In this document: positions 1 through 9,899 of the stretch, in pieces | Layout of the letters: each line of letters begins with the position of its first letter | Numbering within the stretch: position 1 is the stretch's first letter | Assembly: GCA_947502635.1 (NCBI GenBank) | Contig: CANNAN010000006.1 | Span: forward strand, 1 to 64,000 | DNA: 64,000 nt | Direction: 5' to 3' | From: an uncultured Flavobacteriaceae bacterium | GTDB lineage: Bacteria; Bacteroidota; Bacteroidia; Flavobacteriales; Flavobacteriaceae | Program-made: the position numbers and the translations under genes | Notes under the pieces: model-generated | Told to the model about the DNA's origin: nothing | What the model saw: only the letters and a program-made list of their open reading frames with translations | Databases searched by the model: none

Positions 1-1707
1 CCGACGAAGTTAAACGGAACTTTGGATGTTGTAGGGCTAACCAATACCAACGGTCTGTCGAACAAGGGGAACTTCCGTTCAGATGTTCTAGAAGGGCAGG
101 TACTGAACATAACTAGTACGGCAGATCAGGACAGATTACTTGATGATGGTACGGGTTTCAGACAAACCTCCATATTAAAAGGAAATACCACGATAGGTAC
201 AGTAGAATCTGGGACTTACCCAGACAGGATCACAGTGAACGGAAATGTTGGCATCACGACCGAGGATGACCTGAATATCACAACAAACAGTCAAGTTAAG
301 ATCAATTCCACAGTCCACACGGGGGCGATCAGCTACACGGGACCTTTCGAGGATCCAGCCTCTGGCCTGCAGATAACAACCACGAACGATAACCCAGGAC
401 TGGAAAAGGAGAACTACCCGTTACTGGTCGAGGGGAGTACCCAGGGGATAGCGATCCAGGTGATAGGGAGCAGAAGGAACGGCAACAATTTCATTGGTTT
501 TTGGGATGCTAACAATATGTGGGGGCGTATAGAAGGAGAGATTGCAGTAGAGAACAACAACAACAGTGATTATACTTTCGACATCAGGTCTATGGCCTAC
601 GATGTTTACGATGCAGAACTTCGTTTAGGTTTTGCCATAGCAAGTGAAGCTCTATCCCTTGTACAATTAGCCACAACATATGCAGATTATAGACCCTGCG
701 TTGGCTTTGGAGCTTGTATGTTAGCGCCTGGTCCAGCAGATATTGGTTTTGCTATTTACCAGGTTGTTTCAGATGCTGTGCTCATAGGTATTGCTGCAGA
801 TGCGCTTATCAGAGCAAATGACAATGAGGATATCTATGCGACAAACAAGTCAAATACTCAGGGCGTCACATACGCATCAGGAGCAGGAGATTATGCTGAA
901 TACTTGCTAAGGGCAGATATCAATGAAAAGATGTCCTACGGTGACATTGTTGGTGTAAAAGGTGGTAAGATCTCCAAGCATACAAAAGGAGCCGAGCGCA
1001 TGATGGTTGTATCGTTCAAGCCCATAGTGCTTGGTAACATGCCGCAGCCAGATCAAGAAGAAGCCTACGAAAAAGTAGCTTTTATGGGGCAGGTTCCCGT
1101 TAAGGTTTTTGGAAAGGTTAAAATAGGCGATTATATAGTGCCCACTGGTAAAAACGATGGATTGGGAATTGCAATGGATCCTTCTAAAATGACTTCGGAA
1201 CGTGTAAAGGATATTGTTGGTGTGGCATGGGGTGTAAACGAGAATATTTTAGGTTTTAACATGGTAAATGTGGCAGTAGGATTAAATGAAAATGACAATG
1301 GCCCTATGGTGAAAAAACTTAAAAAACAAGTAGAACAACGTGATTTGGAGATTTATGATTTAAAAAAACAGCTAAAAGAAATTCATAATATACTTTCCAA
1401 ACTAGAAGGCCATATAGACCCGCTATCAAAAAGCGTAACAGTTAAAAATGGTGATAACGAAAAGTATGACGATAGGAAGTATGAGATTATAGGAACTGAG
1501 AAAGGGGAAGTTGTTTTTTGGCAAATCACAAGAGCCGATTTTGAAGAAGGATTACAAATGGCAGAGCATCAGATGCTTTCAGAAGGTATTGATCTAGAGA
1601 ATAATTTAGTATGGAAAAAGATTAAAAGTGATCCAGATTTTAAAAATAAAACATTTGAAGCGCTAAAAATGAAATTGGAGGAACAAGTCCATTTTCATCA
1701 CCATTAA
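1..1707 (+). CDS. C-terminal part of a large fibre-like surface protein (5' end outside window)
   Basis: The frame is open to base 1, so the start lies outside the window; 568 residues are visible. The TTG at 22 is an internal Leu in the phrase LNGTLDVVGLTNTNG, not a start. The first ~130 residues are short Gly/Asn/Thr-rich beta-type phrases such as LNGTLDVVG and TVNGNVGITT, as in trimeric tail-fibre or adhesin shafts. A domain starting SGAGDYAEYLLR (about residue 297) followed by GDIVGVKGGKISKHT resembles the intramolecular-chaperone/peptidase-G2-type ends of fibre proteins; that resemblance is tentative. A charged coiled coil (about residues 440-470) precedes a His-rich end, HFHHH. No T9SS sorting domain is visible. 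Base composition drops from about 50% GC at the left end to about 25-30% near the stop. It lies 56 bp upstream of the giant LRR gene and may be co-transcribed with it. Confidence 0.6.
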   Translation, partial: PTKLNGTLDVVGLTNTNGLSNKGNFRSDVLEGQVLNITSTADQDRLLDDGTGFRQTSILKGNTTIGTVESGTYPDRITVNGNVGITTEDDLNITTNSQVKINSTVHTGAISYTGPFEDPASGLQITTTNDNPGLEKENYPLLVEGSTQGIAIQVIGSRRNGNNFIGFWDANNMWGRIEGEIAVENNNNSDYTFDIRSMAYDVYDAELRLGFAIASEALSLVQLATTYADYRPCVGFGACMLAPGPADIGFAIYQVVSDAVLIGIAADALIRANDNEDIYATNKSNTQGVTYASGAGDYAEYLLRADINEKMSYGDIVGVKGGKISKHTKGAERMMVVSFKPIVLGNMPQPDQEEAYEKVAFMGQVPVKVFGKVKIGDYIVPTGKNDGLGIAMDPSKMTSERVKDIVGVAWGVNENILGFNMVNVAVGLNENDNGPMVKKLKKQVEQRDLEIYDLKKQLKEIHNILSKLEGHIDPLSKSVTVKNGDNEKYDDRKYEIIGTEKGEVVFWQITRADFEEGLQMAEHQMLSEGIDLENNLVWKKIKSDPDFKNKTFEALKMKLEEQVHFHHH

Positions 1708-1763
1708 AAATAAAATTATTCGATGAATCAATCTCTTAATATTGCTGTATAAAAAAAGGAAAA

Positions 1764-4700
1764 ATGAATAAGCAAGTTTTAATTTCTTTTATCGTAACGC
1801 TCTTTGTATTGCCTTTTATAAATGCGCAAACCACACCTATTCCTGATGCTAATTTTGAAAACTATCTAGAAACGCATTCTGCTAGTGGAGCTTCAGTTCC
1901 TGTAGGCGATCCTGCCAGCATGGGAGACGGTATTGAAAATAATAACCTGGTTTTAACTAGTAGAATTCAAGATGTGGTTACTTTAAGCATTAGTGATTTA
2001 AATATAGCCGATCTTACTGGCATTGCAGGTTTTGCAAATTTAGGCACACTTATTTGTAGCAATAATAAATTGACATCTCTTGATGTTGCTTCAAATCTCA
2101 ATTTAAAATCGTTGTTGTGTGGTTTGAATTTATTAACCGATTTGGATATAAGATCTAACGATGCATTAGAAATTCTGGACTGTTCTGGGAATCAATTAAC
2201 AGATTTAACTTTACAAGAAAGCAATGTTGCTTTTAACCCTTTGTTAGAAAGACTTACTTGCTCTAACAACCAGTTAAAAAGTTTGGATATTAGTGAAAAT
2301 GTGAATTTAAAAGCTGTTATAGCAACTCAAAATCAACTTAACGGTATATTCGATGTTAGTGCTAATACAAATTTAGAATCTTTGTTTTGTGCATCAAATC
2401 AAATAACCTCACTAGATCTGAGTACAAATACGGTATTAAAAAACATTGATGTATCTAATAATTTGCTCACAACTCTAGATCTCAGCACCATAAACACATT
2501 GGCATGTCCAGTGACACAGCCAAACCCACCAGTGGTATGTCAAGGAGATGCATCTATTAATGTGTCTCGAAATAAGTTAGTGGATTTAAATATTGCTAAT
2601 GGATTTAATTCATTAATTAATGCCTTTAATTCTGAAGAAAATCCAGACCTGCCCTGTATTCGAGTAGATTCTGGTTTTGCACCGCCCACCACAGGAGATT
2701 TCGCTTGGATAAAAGACGATTGGACATATTATAATACTGGTGTTTGTGACGATATATACACCTATGTTCCAGATGATAAATTTGAAGAGCGGTTAATAGC
2801 TCTAGGGCATGATTCTGGGGAACTGGATAATTTGGTGCTAACAGCAACTATTGAAATTTTATCAGATTTGGATGTTAGCGGAAGAAGTATTTCAGATTTA
2901 ACAGGTATTGAGGATTTTACAAATTTAATTAACTTAAATTGTAGTAATAATGATTTAAAATCCATTGATTTATCAAATAATTTGGAATTAGAAAGTGTCG
3001 ATTGTTCTAATAATATTTTGCCCGCATTGAATTTGAGCGATAATATTAAATTAGAGTCGCTAATATGTGCTTCGCAAACACCTTATGTTGATGCAGACGA
3101 TGCTTCTAAAAACTATACTTTCAACAGTTTAAAAGTACATGCTAATACAGCATTAATTGTACTTGATTGTTCTAATAATGACCTAACAGAATTGGATGTA
3201 AGCCATCATGTTGATTTAGAAGATTTAGATTGTTCATTTAATAGAATAGAAGCTTTAAATGTAAGTACTAATAGTGCGTTAACACGTTTTTTATGTCATG
3301 ATAATGCCTTACAAACGTTAAATTTAAAAAACACAAATAACGCTGCATTAAATCCTTTTAATGCTGATAACAATCCTAATTTATCTTGTATTGAGGTTGA
3401 TAACTTACCAGTTCCTGCACTAGGATGGGATAAAGACCTAAACTCCAATTATAGTGATTTAGGATGCGGTACCTATGTGCCTGATGATGATTTTGAAACA
3501 TATCTTGAGACGCATAATGCCAGTGGTGGTATGGTTCCACTTGCAGATCCAACCAGTATGGGTAATGGGGTTATGGATAATTTTGTTCCTACAAGTAAAA
3601 TAAGAGTAGTAACAGGACTGGATGTATCTTCGCAAAGCATTAGCGACCTAACAGGGATTCAAGATTTTGAGGACCTATTAAATTTGAATTGTAGCGGAAA
3701 TACCTTAACAAGTTTAGACCTATCTAATAATACAAGCTTAACGACCATTGATTGTTCTTCAAATCTAATTGAAAATTTAGACTTTAGCTCAAATGTTAAT
3801 TTAATCTCTTTATTATGCTACGATAATAACTTGTTCACTTTGAGCATAAAAAATCTAAATAATGCTAGCTTGACTACATTTGATGCAACTATAAATAATA
3901 GTTTGTATTGTATTGAAGTAGATGATGAAACTGCTATTGGTGGAGGATGGTTAAAAGATGATTTAATAGCAGACTATAGTGAGGATTGCGAATTTGGACG
4001 ATTTACAATTTTATACGATGATAATTTTGAGCAAGCGTTAATAGACTTGGGGTTAGATTCTGGTGCACTTGATGGTCGGGTTTTAACATCAAATATAGAA
4101 CACCTATTAAGTCTTAATGTAAGTGATAAAAATATAGAAGACCTTAGAGGAATAAAAGATTTTTCGTCACTTGAAGCGTTAGATTGTAGCGGCAATAATT
4201 TAAATGAACTTGATGTTAGTGATATGGTTAATTTGAAATTTTTTAATTGTAACTCAAATCACTTTTTAACTAATAATGTTGCAGCGTTAAATGGGGTGTT
4301 AAATATTTCGGGTACAGATAGTCTAATTAAATTGTTTTGTGCCAGTAATAATTTAAGTAGCTTGGACATGACGCTTAGCCCGGACCTAGAAACATTAGAT
4401 TGTGCAGATAATAATTTGAATACACTAACAATTTCAAATAATACACAATTAAAAGTGCTTAATTGTTCTAACAATAACTTAACAGGTATAGATATTAGTA
4501 ATAACATTATTCTAGAAGAAGTAAATTGTAATAGTAATGAAATATCTAACTTAACGGGTTATAATGCCGATAATACGACCTTGCAAATAGTGAGTTGTAA
4601 TAACAATGCTTTAAAAACCTTGATAGTAAATAGATTGTTGGCATTAACAACTTTAAATTGCCGTTCTAATATGCTAAGCGAGCTTATTGTAAATTCAAAT

Positions 4701-7523
4701 ACGGCATTAGAAATTTTGGATTTTAGTAATAATTCAATTGGTGATATTGTTTTAACCAGTAATCCTAGTTTAATTTCGTTGTTGGCTTCTCAAAATCAAT
4801 TGACTGAGTTGAATTTGAATGGAAATACACTTCTAGAACAGTTAAATTGTGATAATAATCAGATAGACGAATTATTTGTTAATACAGCGCCTTCAATAAA
4901 ATACCTTTCTTGTAATAATAATCAATTGGAGGATTTAAATTTAATGAACAATACGAATTTAATTGAAATTAGTATAAGTTCAAACATGCTATCAGATTTA
5001 ACGTTGTCAAATGACCTTAGCTTATTAAAAACATTCAACTGTAGCAATAATCAATTAATGGGAGGAATAGATTTAAGCACTATGGGAACAGCAGCATGCC
5101 CACTAGCTAATCCGAAAAATTTACAAGATTTTTGCCCAGATACGATTTCAATTAACTTATCGAGTAACCAATTAGACTTTATAAATATTCAAAACGGTAT
5201 AAATCCCGAAATATCGAATTTTAATGCCAGCAATAATCCAGAATTAGATTGTATTCAGGTTGATGATGTTAGCAACATAGGAGCAAGTTGGCTAAAAGAT
5301 GCCGCAACGCAATACAGTTTAAATTGTCATTTTGGAGAAACTTATGTGCCCGATGATAATTTTGAACAAGCCTTGCTTGTATTTGATCCAGGGCCGTTAG
5401 ATGATTACGTATTAACATCAACAATAGAAGGGGTGCAAAATTTGGATATTAGTGGGAATAACATTTCAGATTTAACAGGAATTGAAGATTTTATAGCATT
5501 ACGAGATTTAAATTGTTCTAATAATGCTTTAAGTTTAATGGATTTGAGTGAAAATATAAATTTAACGGATGTTAATTGTTCAAATAATACATTTTCAGAT
5601 TTAGATTTTAGTAATAATCTGGCATTAACAACTCTTGATTGTTCTAACACGACCCTAAATAATTTAGATTTAACAGCAAACGTTAATCTTACAGACCTTA
5701 ATATTTCTAATAATACTTTTTCAGAATTTGATCCTAGCGTCATTCCAACACTAGAAGTTTTTAATTGTGATTCTAACCTGATTTTAGACCTTGATTTTCA
5801 GTATAATACTGCATTAACCAATTTGAGTTGTCAGTCCAATATGCTTGAGAAATTAAATGTTAGAAATGGTCAAAATGCAAACCTGATTAGTTTTAATTCT
5901 CAAAACAATACCAATTTAACCTGTATAGAGACCGATACAGGAGCTGTGCCTAATGGCGTTACATGGGCAAAAGATGCTTCTGCGGAATATGTAATAAATT
6001 GTTATTATGGACAAACTTACGTACCTGATGATAATTTTGAACAGGCCTTAATTTCATTGGGTTACGACTCTGGTGCCTTGGATGATTATGTAGATACAGC
6101 AAACATTAATAGTATTTCATTTTTAAATATAAGTCATGAGGATATTTCAGATTTAACAGGAATAGAAGCCTTTGTAAGTCTAACAGATTTAAATTTTGAG
6201 GGTAACACTGTTACTAGTGTAGATTTAAGTGGAAATGTACTTTTAGAAAATTTAAATGCTTCAAATAATACATTGAATGCTTTAGATTTATCCTTTGCAG
6301 CTAATTTAATAACTGTAGTTGTTTCTAATAATAATTTATCTCAATTAAATTTAGATTCAAATGTAAATATATTAGACTTGAATGTCTCGAGTAATGAGCT
6401 AACATCTATAAATGTAGATCGATTGGTTAACCTAGAAAAATTCGATTGCTCTTTAAATCAATTAGGGAGCTTAGATGTTACTTCAAATTCAAATTTAAAA
6501 GAACTCTATTGTCAATCTAACAATTTTATACAAGATAGATTAAATATTCAGAATGGTGCCAACCAAACTCTAGAAAATTTTAATGCAACTAACAATCCAG
6601 ATTTGAGTTGCATTTTAGTTGATGATCCTCATGCTGTGATATCTAACTCTAGCGGTATTTACGATAATTGGTTTAAAGATACAAGCGCAAATTATCAGAC
6701 TATTTGTGATGATGCCGATAATGATGGTGTTGCCAATGCAGACGACTTGTGTCCAGGAACATTATTTGGTGAGTCTGTCGATTTATTTGGTTGTCCAATT
6801 TTAAATTTACCTAACAATAACTTCACTATTTTAATTACAGGAGAAACATGCTTAAATAACAACAATGGTAAAATCAATATTACCACTATGGAATATTATA
6901 ATTATACGGCTACTTTAACAGACGATGATTTTAATAAAGAATACCATTTTACTAATGATATTGATATCTTAAATTTGTTGGCAGGTACTTATAAAATGTG
7001 TATTACTATTGAAGAATGGCCAGATTATATAAATTGCTATGATGTTGTAATTAGCCAGCCAGAGCCATTAAGTGTTATAACTAGTAAAAGTGCTAATGGC
7101 AAAAAAGTTGCCATAAATATGTCTGGTAGTTCTAGCTATCATGTAGATTTTAATGGATTGAAATTTAGTACAACAGATGCTGCTATGGAATTAAGTTTGC
7201 AAAAAGGTGCTAATAGTATAAAAATTAGTACCGATTTGGAATGTCAGGGCGCACATGAAGAAAAGATATTTGTTTCAGATGAATTGATGGTTTATCCGAA
7301 TCCTTTTGAAAATGAAGTTAATCTATACTTAGGATCTAATGAATCTGATATCGTAGTTATAAATATGTATTCTTATTTAGGACAATTGGTATATTCAAAA
7401 ACATTAATAAATCCGCAAAGTAATAGCTATACTTTTGATACGGACAGATTTGCGAATGGTTTTTACTCGCTGTCTATTAAGACTAATGAATCCACATCCA
7501 CATTTAAAATTGTAAAAAAATGA
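1764..7523 (+). CDS. Giant leucine-rich-repeat protein with T9SS sorting domain (six modules)
   Basis: 1919 residues with a signal peptide (MNKQVLISFIVTLFVLPFINAQ, cleaved near residue 21) and a C-terminal type A T9SS sorting domain (about residues 1838-1919, starting LMVYPNPFENEV), so it should be exported and anchored or released at the cell surface. Between them are six modules. Each opens with a phrase like TYVPDDNFEQALI, continues with ISDLTGIEDF and runs of roughly 21-residue LRR units (LDCSNNQLTSLDLSxN), and closes with a CI(E/Q)VDD...W-x-KD...Y...C cap. Modules begin near bases 1828, 2758, 3468, 4000, 5337 and 6012. A thrombospondin-3-like calcium loop (DADNDGVANADDLCP, near base 6710) follows. 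A surface binding or adhesion role is inferred; the ligand is unknown. Its stop overlaps the next gene's ATG by 4 bp. Confidence 0.85.
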   Translation: MNKQVLISFIVTLFVLPFINAQTTPIPDANFENYLETHSASGASVPVGDPASMGDGIENNNLVLTSRIQDVVTLSISDLNIADLTGIAGFANLGTLICSNNKLTSLDVASNLNLKSLLCGLNLLTDLDIRSNDALEILDCSGNQLTDLTLQESNVAFNPLLERLTCSNNQLKSLDISENVNLKAVIATQNQLNGIFDVSANTNLESLFCASNQITSLDLSTNTVLKNIDVSNNLLTTLDLSTINTLACPVTQPNPPVVCQGDASINVSRNKLVDLNIANGFNSLINAFNSEENPDLPCIRVDSGFAPPTTGDFAWIKDDWTYYNTGVCDDIYTYVPDDKFEERLIALGHDSGELDNLVLTATIEILSDLDVSGRSISDLTGIEDFTNLINLNCSNNDLKSIDLSNNLELESVDCSNNILPALNLSDNIKLESLICASQTPYVDADDASKNYTFNSLKVHANTALIVLDCSNNDLTELDVSHHVDLEDLDCSFNRIEALNVSTNSALTRFLCHDNALQTLNLKNTNNAALNPFNADNNPNLSCIEVDNLPVPALGWDKDLNSNYSDLGCGTYVPDDDFETYLETHNASGGMVPLADPTSMGNGVMDNFVPTSKIRVVTGLDVSSQSISDLTGIQDFEDLLNLNCSGNTLTSLDLSNNTSLTTIDCSSNLIENLDFSSNVNLISLLCYDNNLFTLSIKNLNNASLTTFDATINNSLYCIEVDDETAIGGGWLKDDLIADYSEDCEFGRFTILYDDNFEQALIDLGLDSGALDGRVLTSNIEHLLSLNVSDKNIEDLRGIKDFSSLEALDCSGNNLNELDVSDMVNLKFFNCNSNHFLTNNVAALNGVLNISGTDSLIKLFCASNNLSSLDMTLSPDLETLDCADNNLNTLTISNNTQLKVLNCSNNNLTGIDISNNIILEEVNCNSNEISNLTGYNADNTTLQIVSCNNNALKTLIVNRLLALTTLNCRSNMLSELIVNSNTALEILDFSNNSIGDIVLTSNPSLISLLASQNQLTELNLNGNTLLEQLNCDNNQIDELFVNTAPSIKYLSCNNNQLEDLNLMNNTNLIEISISSNMLSDLTLSNDLSLLKTFNCSNNQLMGGIDLSTMGTAACPLANPKNLQDFCPDTISINLSSNQLDFINIQNGINPEISNFNASNNPELDCIQVDDVSNIGASWLKDAATQYSLNCHFGETYVPDDNFEQALLVFDPGPLDDYVLTSTIEGVQNLDISGNNISDLTGIEDFIALRDLNCSNNALSLMDLSENINLTDVNCSNNTFSDLDFSNNLALTTLDCSNTTLNNLDLTANVNLTDLNISNNTFSEFDPSVIPTLEVFNCDSNLILDLDFQYNTALTNLSCQSNMLEKLNVRNGQNANLISFNSQNNTNLTCIETDTGAVPNGVTWAKDASAEYVINCYYGQTYVPDDNFEQALISLGYDSGALDDYVDTANINSISFLNISHEDISDLTGIEAFVSLTDLNFEGNTVTSVDLSGNVLLENLNASNNTLNALDLSFAANLITVVVSNNNLSQLNLDSNVNILDLNVSSNELTSINVDRLVNLEKFDCSLNQLGSLDVTSNSNLKELYCQSNNFIQDRLNIQNGANQTLENFNATNNPDLSCILVDDPHAVISNSSGIYDNWFKDTSANYQTICDDADNDGVANADDLCPGTLFGESVDLFGCPILNLPNNNFTILITGETCLNNNNGKINITTMEYYNYTATLTDDDFNKEYHFTNDIDILNLLAGTYKMCITIEEWPDYINCYDVVISQPEPLSVITSKSANGKKVAINMSGSSSYHVDFNGLKFSTTDAAMELSLQKGANSIKISTDLECQGAHEEKIFVSDELMVYPNPFENEVNLYLGSNESDIVVINMYSYLGQLVYSKTLINPQSNSYTFDTDRFANGFYSLSIKTNESTSTFKIVKK

Positions 7524-8233
7524 GACCTATACTTTATATATTTTGTTTAGTATTTTTAGTTTTTGGATGCAGCAGGAGTTCTTCCGATGATAACAATGGT
7601 GGAGAAGAAAACCCAACGGGAGAAAACCCAGGCTCAGGAACAGATTCCAGTGTAGAGTTATTCTTTCCACAAGAAAGTTCGTTATGCAATTTGGGTACCA
7701 ATGTAACACCTACAGAAAGTACCGTGTTTTTTGAATGGAAAGATAATGACTCAGACAATTATAAAATAGTCGTAGAAAATTTATCGACAGGAAATATTAT
7801 TGTACAAGAAACGGCAGAAGATATTATTCCAATTGTTATACAGCGCGCAGCTCCCTTTAAATGGTATGTAGAATCTACTAAAGGCTCTAAAACCGAAAAA
7901 AGTGATACATGGCAATTTTATAATGCAGGACCAGGTGTGCAATCATATGCGCCATTCCCTGCTGTAATTGTTGCTCCAGAAATGGCACAATCAATAGCAA
8001 CTACCAATAGAGTGGTTTTACAATGGACGGGAAGTGATGTTGATGATGATATTGTTGGGTATGACGTTTATTTTGGAACTGAAGCTATACCAGGTGTTGT
8101 TGCTAGTGATTTAAATGCCAATGAATTAACTGTAGATGTGTCGTCAAATACCATTTATTATTGGAAAATTATTACTAAAGATTCCTTAGGGAATACTTCA
8201 GATTCTGGAATCTCTCAGTTTCGAGTACAATAA
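7520..8233 (+). CDS. Lipoprotein with two fibronectin-III-like domains
   Basis: 237 residues. The N-terminus is a lipoprotein signal with lipobox VFGC (Cys17) followed by SRSSSDDNNGG, the Ser/Asp-rich tail typical of Bacteroidota surface lipoproteins. Two beta-sandwich segments follow, about residues 45-130 and 150-237. Both carry W/Y patterns of FnIII-like folds (TVFFEWKDNDSDNYKI; VVLQWTGSDVDDDIVGYDVYF; YYWKIITKDSLGNTSDS). The ATG overlaps the stop of the giant LRR gene (ATGA), so translation is probably coupled, and the lipoprotein may serve as its membrane partner. That partnership is inferred from position only. Confidence 0.75.
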   Translation: MRPILYIFCLVFLVFGCSRSSSDDNNGGEENPTGENPGSGTDSSVELFFPQESSLCNLGTNVTPTESTVFFEWKDNDSDNYKIVVENLSTGNIIVQETAEDIIPIVIQRAAPFKWYVESTKGSKTEKSDTWQFYNAGPGVQSYAPFPAVIVAPEMAQSIATTNRVVLQWTGSDVDDDIVGYDVYFGTEAIPGVVASDLNANELTVDVSSNTIYYWKIITKDSLGNTSDSGISQFRVQ

Positions 8234-8277
8234 AAAGTCTTAACTTAATTTTTGGATTTCAAAAAATAGAATAGCTG

Positions 8278-8285
8278 TATATTTA
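8278..8285 (+). promoter_or_regulatory. Possible -7 box for bshC
   Basis: TATATTTA, one mismatch from the Bacteroidota -7 consensus TAnnTTTG, lies 18 bp before the bshC ATG. A TTTG at 8251-8254 could be the -33 element, with a slightly long 23-bp spacer. Confidence 0.35.
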
Positions 8286-8303
8286 CATAATTTTTAATTA
8301 TAT

Positions 8304-9896
8304 ATGCAGCAAAAGAGTATTCCTTTTCATAAAACAGGCTATTTTTCATCATTAATTTGTGATTATTTAGCAGAGAAAGAAAATTTAAGTCAGTTTTACA
8401 ATCGTTTTCCAAGTATTGAAAATTTCAAACACCAAATAGAAGAGAAACGTATATCTTTTCAAGAACAGTCTAGAACTGTTTTAACTCATGCTGTTCAGCG
8501 TCAATACAATGACTTAAAAGCTTCAGAACTAACACTTCAAAATATTGAAAGTTTATCATTAGAAAATACTTTTACAATTACCACAGGGCATCAGCTTAAT
8601 TTATTTACAGGGCCCTTATATTTTTTATATAAAATAGTTTCAGCTATTAATCTTTCAAAACAATTAAAAGCAACCTATCCAGAATATCATTTTGTGCCCG
8701 TTTATTGGATGGCGACAGAAGATCATGATTTTGATGAAATCAATTATTTTAATTTTAAAGGCAAAAAGGTACAGTGGAATAGAGAGTCTCAAGGCGCTGT
8801 TGGAGAATTGTCTTTAGAGGGTTTAGAAGACGTATTTAATTTATACTCACAAGAATTAGGGATTAGTAAAAATGCGGATTATTTAAGGAATTTATTCAAT
8901 GATGCGTACTTAAATCATGATAATTTGGCAGATGCCACGCGTTATTTGGCTAATGAGCTATTTAAAGATTATGGTTTGGTTATTATTGATGCTAATGATA
9001 TTGATTTAAAAAAACAGTTTGCTCCCTTTGTAGAAGATGAATTGCTAAATCAAAATGCTTTTAAGTCTGTTTCAGAAACAAATGAAGCACTTTCTAAGGC
9101 ATATGGAATTCAGGTAAATCCGCGTGAGATCAATTTATTTTATTTAAAAGAAAATTTACGGGAACGTATTGTTTTTGAAGATGATTTATATAAAGTATTG
9201 AATACCGAAATTAGCTGGAATAAACAAGACGTGCAAACGGAGCTCTTAGAGCATCCAGAAAGATTTTCTCCAAATGTGATCATGCGTCCGTTGTATCAAG
9301 AAGTCATATTACCTAACCTTTGTTACATTGGTGGTGGCGGTGAATTAGCTTATTGGTTTCAATTAAAACAATTTTTTAATAAGGTTGATATACCATTCCC
9401 AATATTATTGTTACGAAACTCTGTTTTGATCAAGACAGAACAGCAAGCTGATAAATTAAAAAAACTAGATATATCTGATGAAGATATCTTTTTAAAGCGA
9501 GATACTTTTATCAATAAAAAAGTAAGAGAAATATCGAATATTGACATTAATTTTTCAACTCAAAAAGAGCATTTAGAAGCACAATTTAAGGCATTGTTTA
9601 AGTTAGCAGAACAAACAGATAAATCGTTTTTGGGAGCTGTAGAGGCTCAAGAAGTAAAGCAGAAAAAAGGTCTGGAAAATTTAGAAAAACGCTTGCTTAA
9701 AGCTCAAAAGAAAACGTTGGCAGATCAGGTTTCCAGAATCACCGAGTTACAAGAACAATTGTTTCCTGGTAGAAGTTTGCAAGAGCGCAATACCAATTTT
9801 TCTGAGTTTTATTTAGAGTATGGAGACCAACTCATTCCTAAACTTATAGAACATCTAGAACCTTTAAAAGGGGAGTTCATAATACTAAATCTTTAA
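8304..9896 (+). CDS. bshC: Bacillithiol biosynthesis cysteine-adding enzyme BshC
   Basis: 530 residues, the usual length of the family. The protein has the characteristic N-terminal opening (IPFHKTGYFSSLICDYL), the nucleotide-binding core TGHQLNLFTGPLYFLYK, and VYWMATEDHDFDEI. BshC is thought to ligate cysteine to glucosaminyl-malate, the last step of bacillithiol synthesis in the cytoplasm. C-terminal residues ~425-500 are a charged helical segment, as expected for the BshC coiled-coil arm. Bacillithiol is the main low-molecular-weight thiol in many flavobacteria. The next gene starts 3 bp after the stop. Confidence 0.93.
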   Translation: MQQKSIPFHKTGYFSSLICDYLAEKENLSQFYNRFPSIENFKHQIEEKRISFQEQSRTVLTHAVQRQYNDLKASELTLQNIESLSLENTFTITTGHQLNLFTGPLYFLYKIVSAINLSKQLKATYPEYHFVPVYWMATEDHDFDEINYFNFKGKKVQWNRESQGAVGELSLEGLEDVFNLYSQELGISKNADYLRNLFNDAYLNHDNLADATRYLANELFKDYGLVIIDANDIDLKKQFAPFVEDELLNQNAFKSVSETNEALSKAYGIQVNPREINLFYLKENLRERIVFEDDLYKVLNTEISWNKQDVQTELLEHPERFSPNVIMRPLYQEVILPNLCYIGGGGELAYWFQLKQFFNKVDIPFPILLLRNSVLIKTEQQADKLKKLDISDEDIFLKRDTFINKKVREISNIDINFSTQKEHLEAQFKALFKLAEQTDKSFLGAVEAQEVKQKKGLENLEKRLLKAQKKTLADQVSRITELQEQLFPGRSLQERNTNFSEFYLEYGDQLIPKLIEHLEPLKGEFIILNL

Positions 9897-9899
9897 TAC

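Noticed and set aside
2626-6886. Several antisense frames of 60-110 codons inside the giant LRR gene
   Set aside because: They mirror the repetitive sense strand, have no promoter, and share no recognisable protein pattern.
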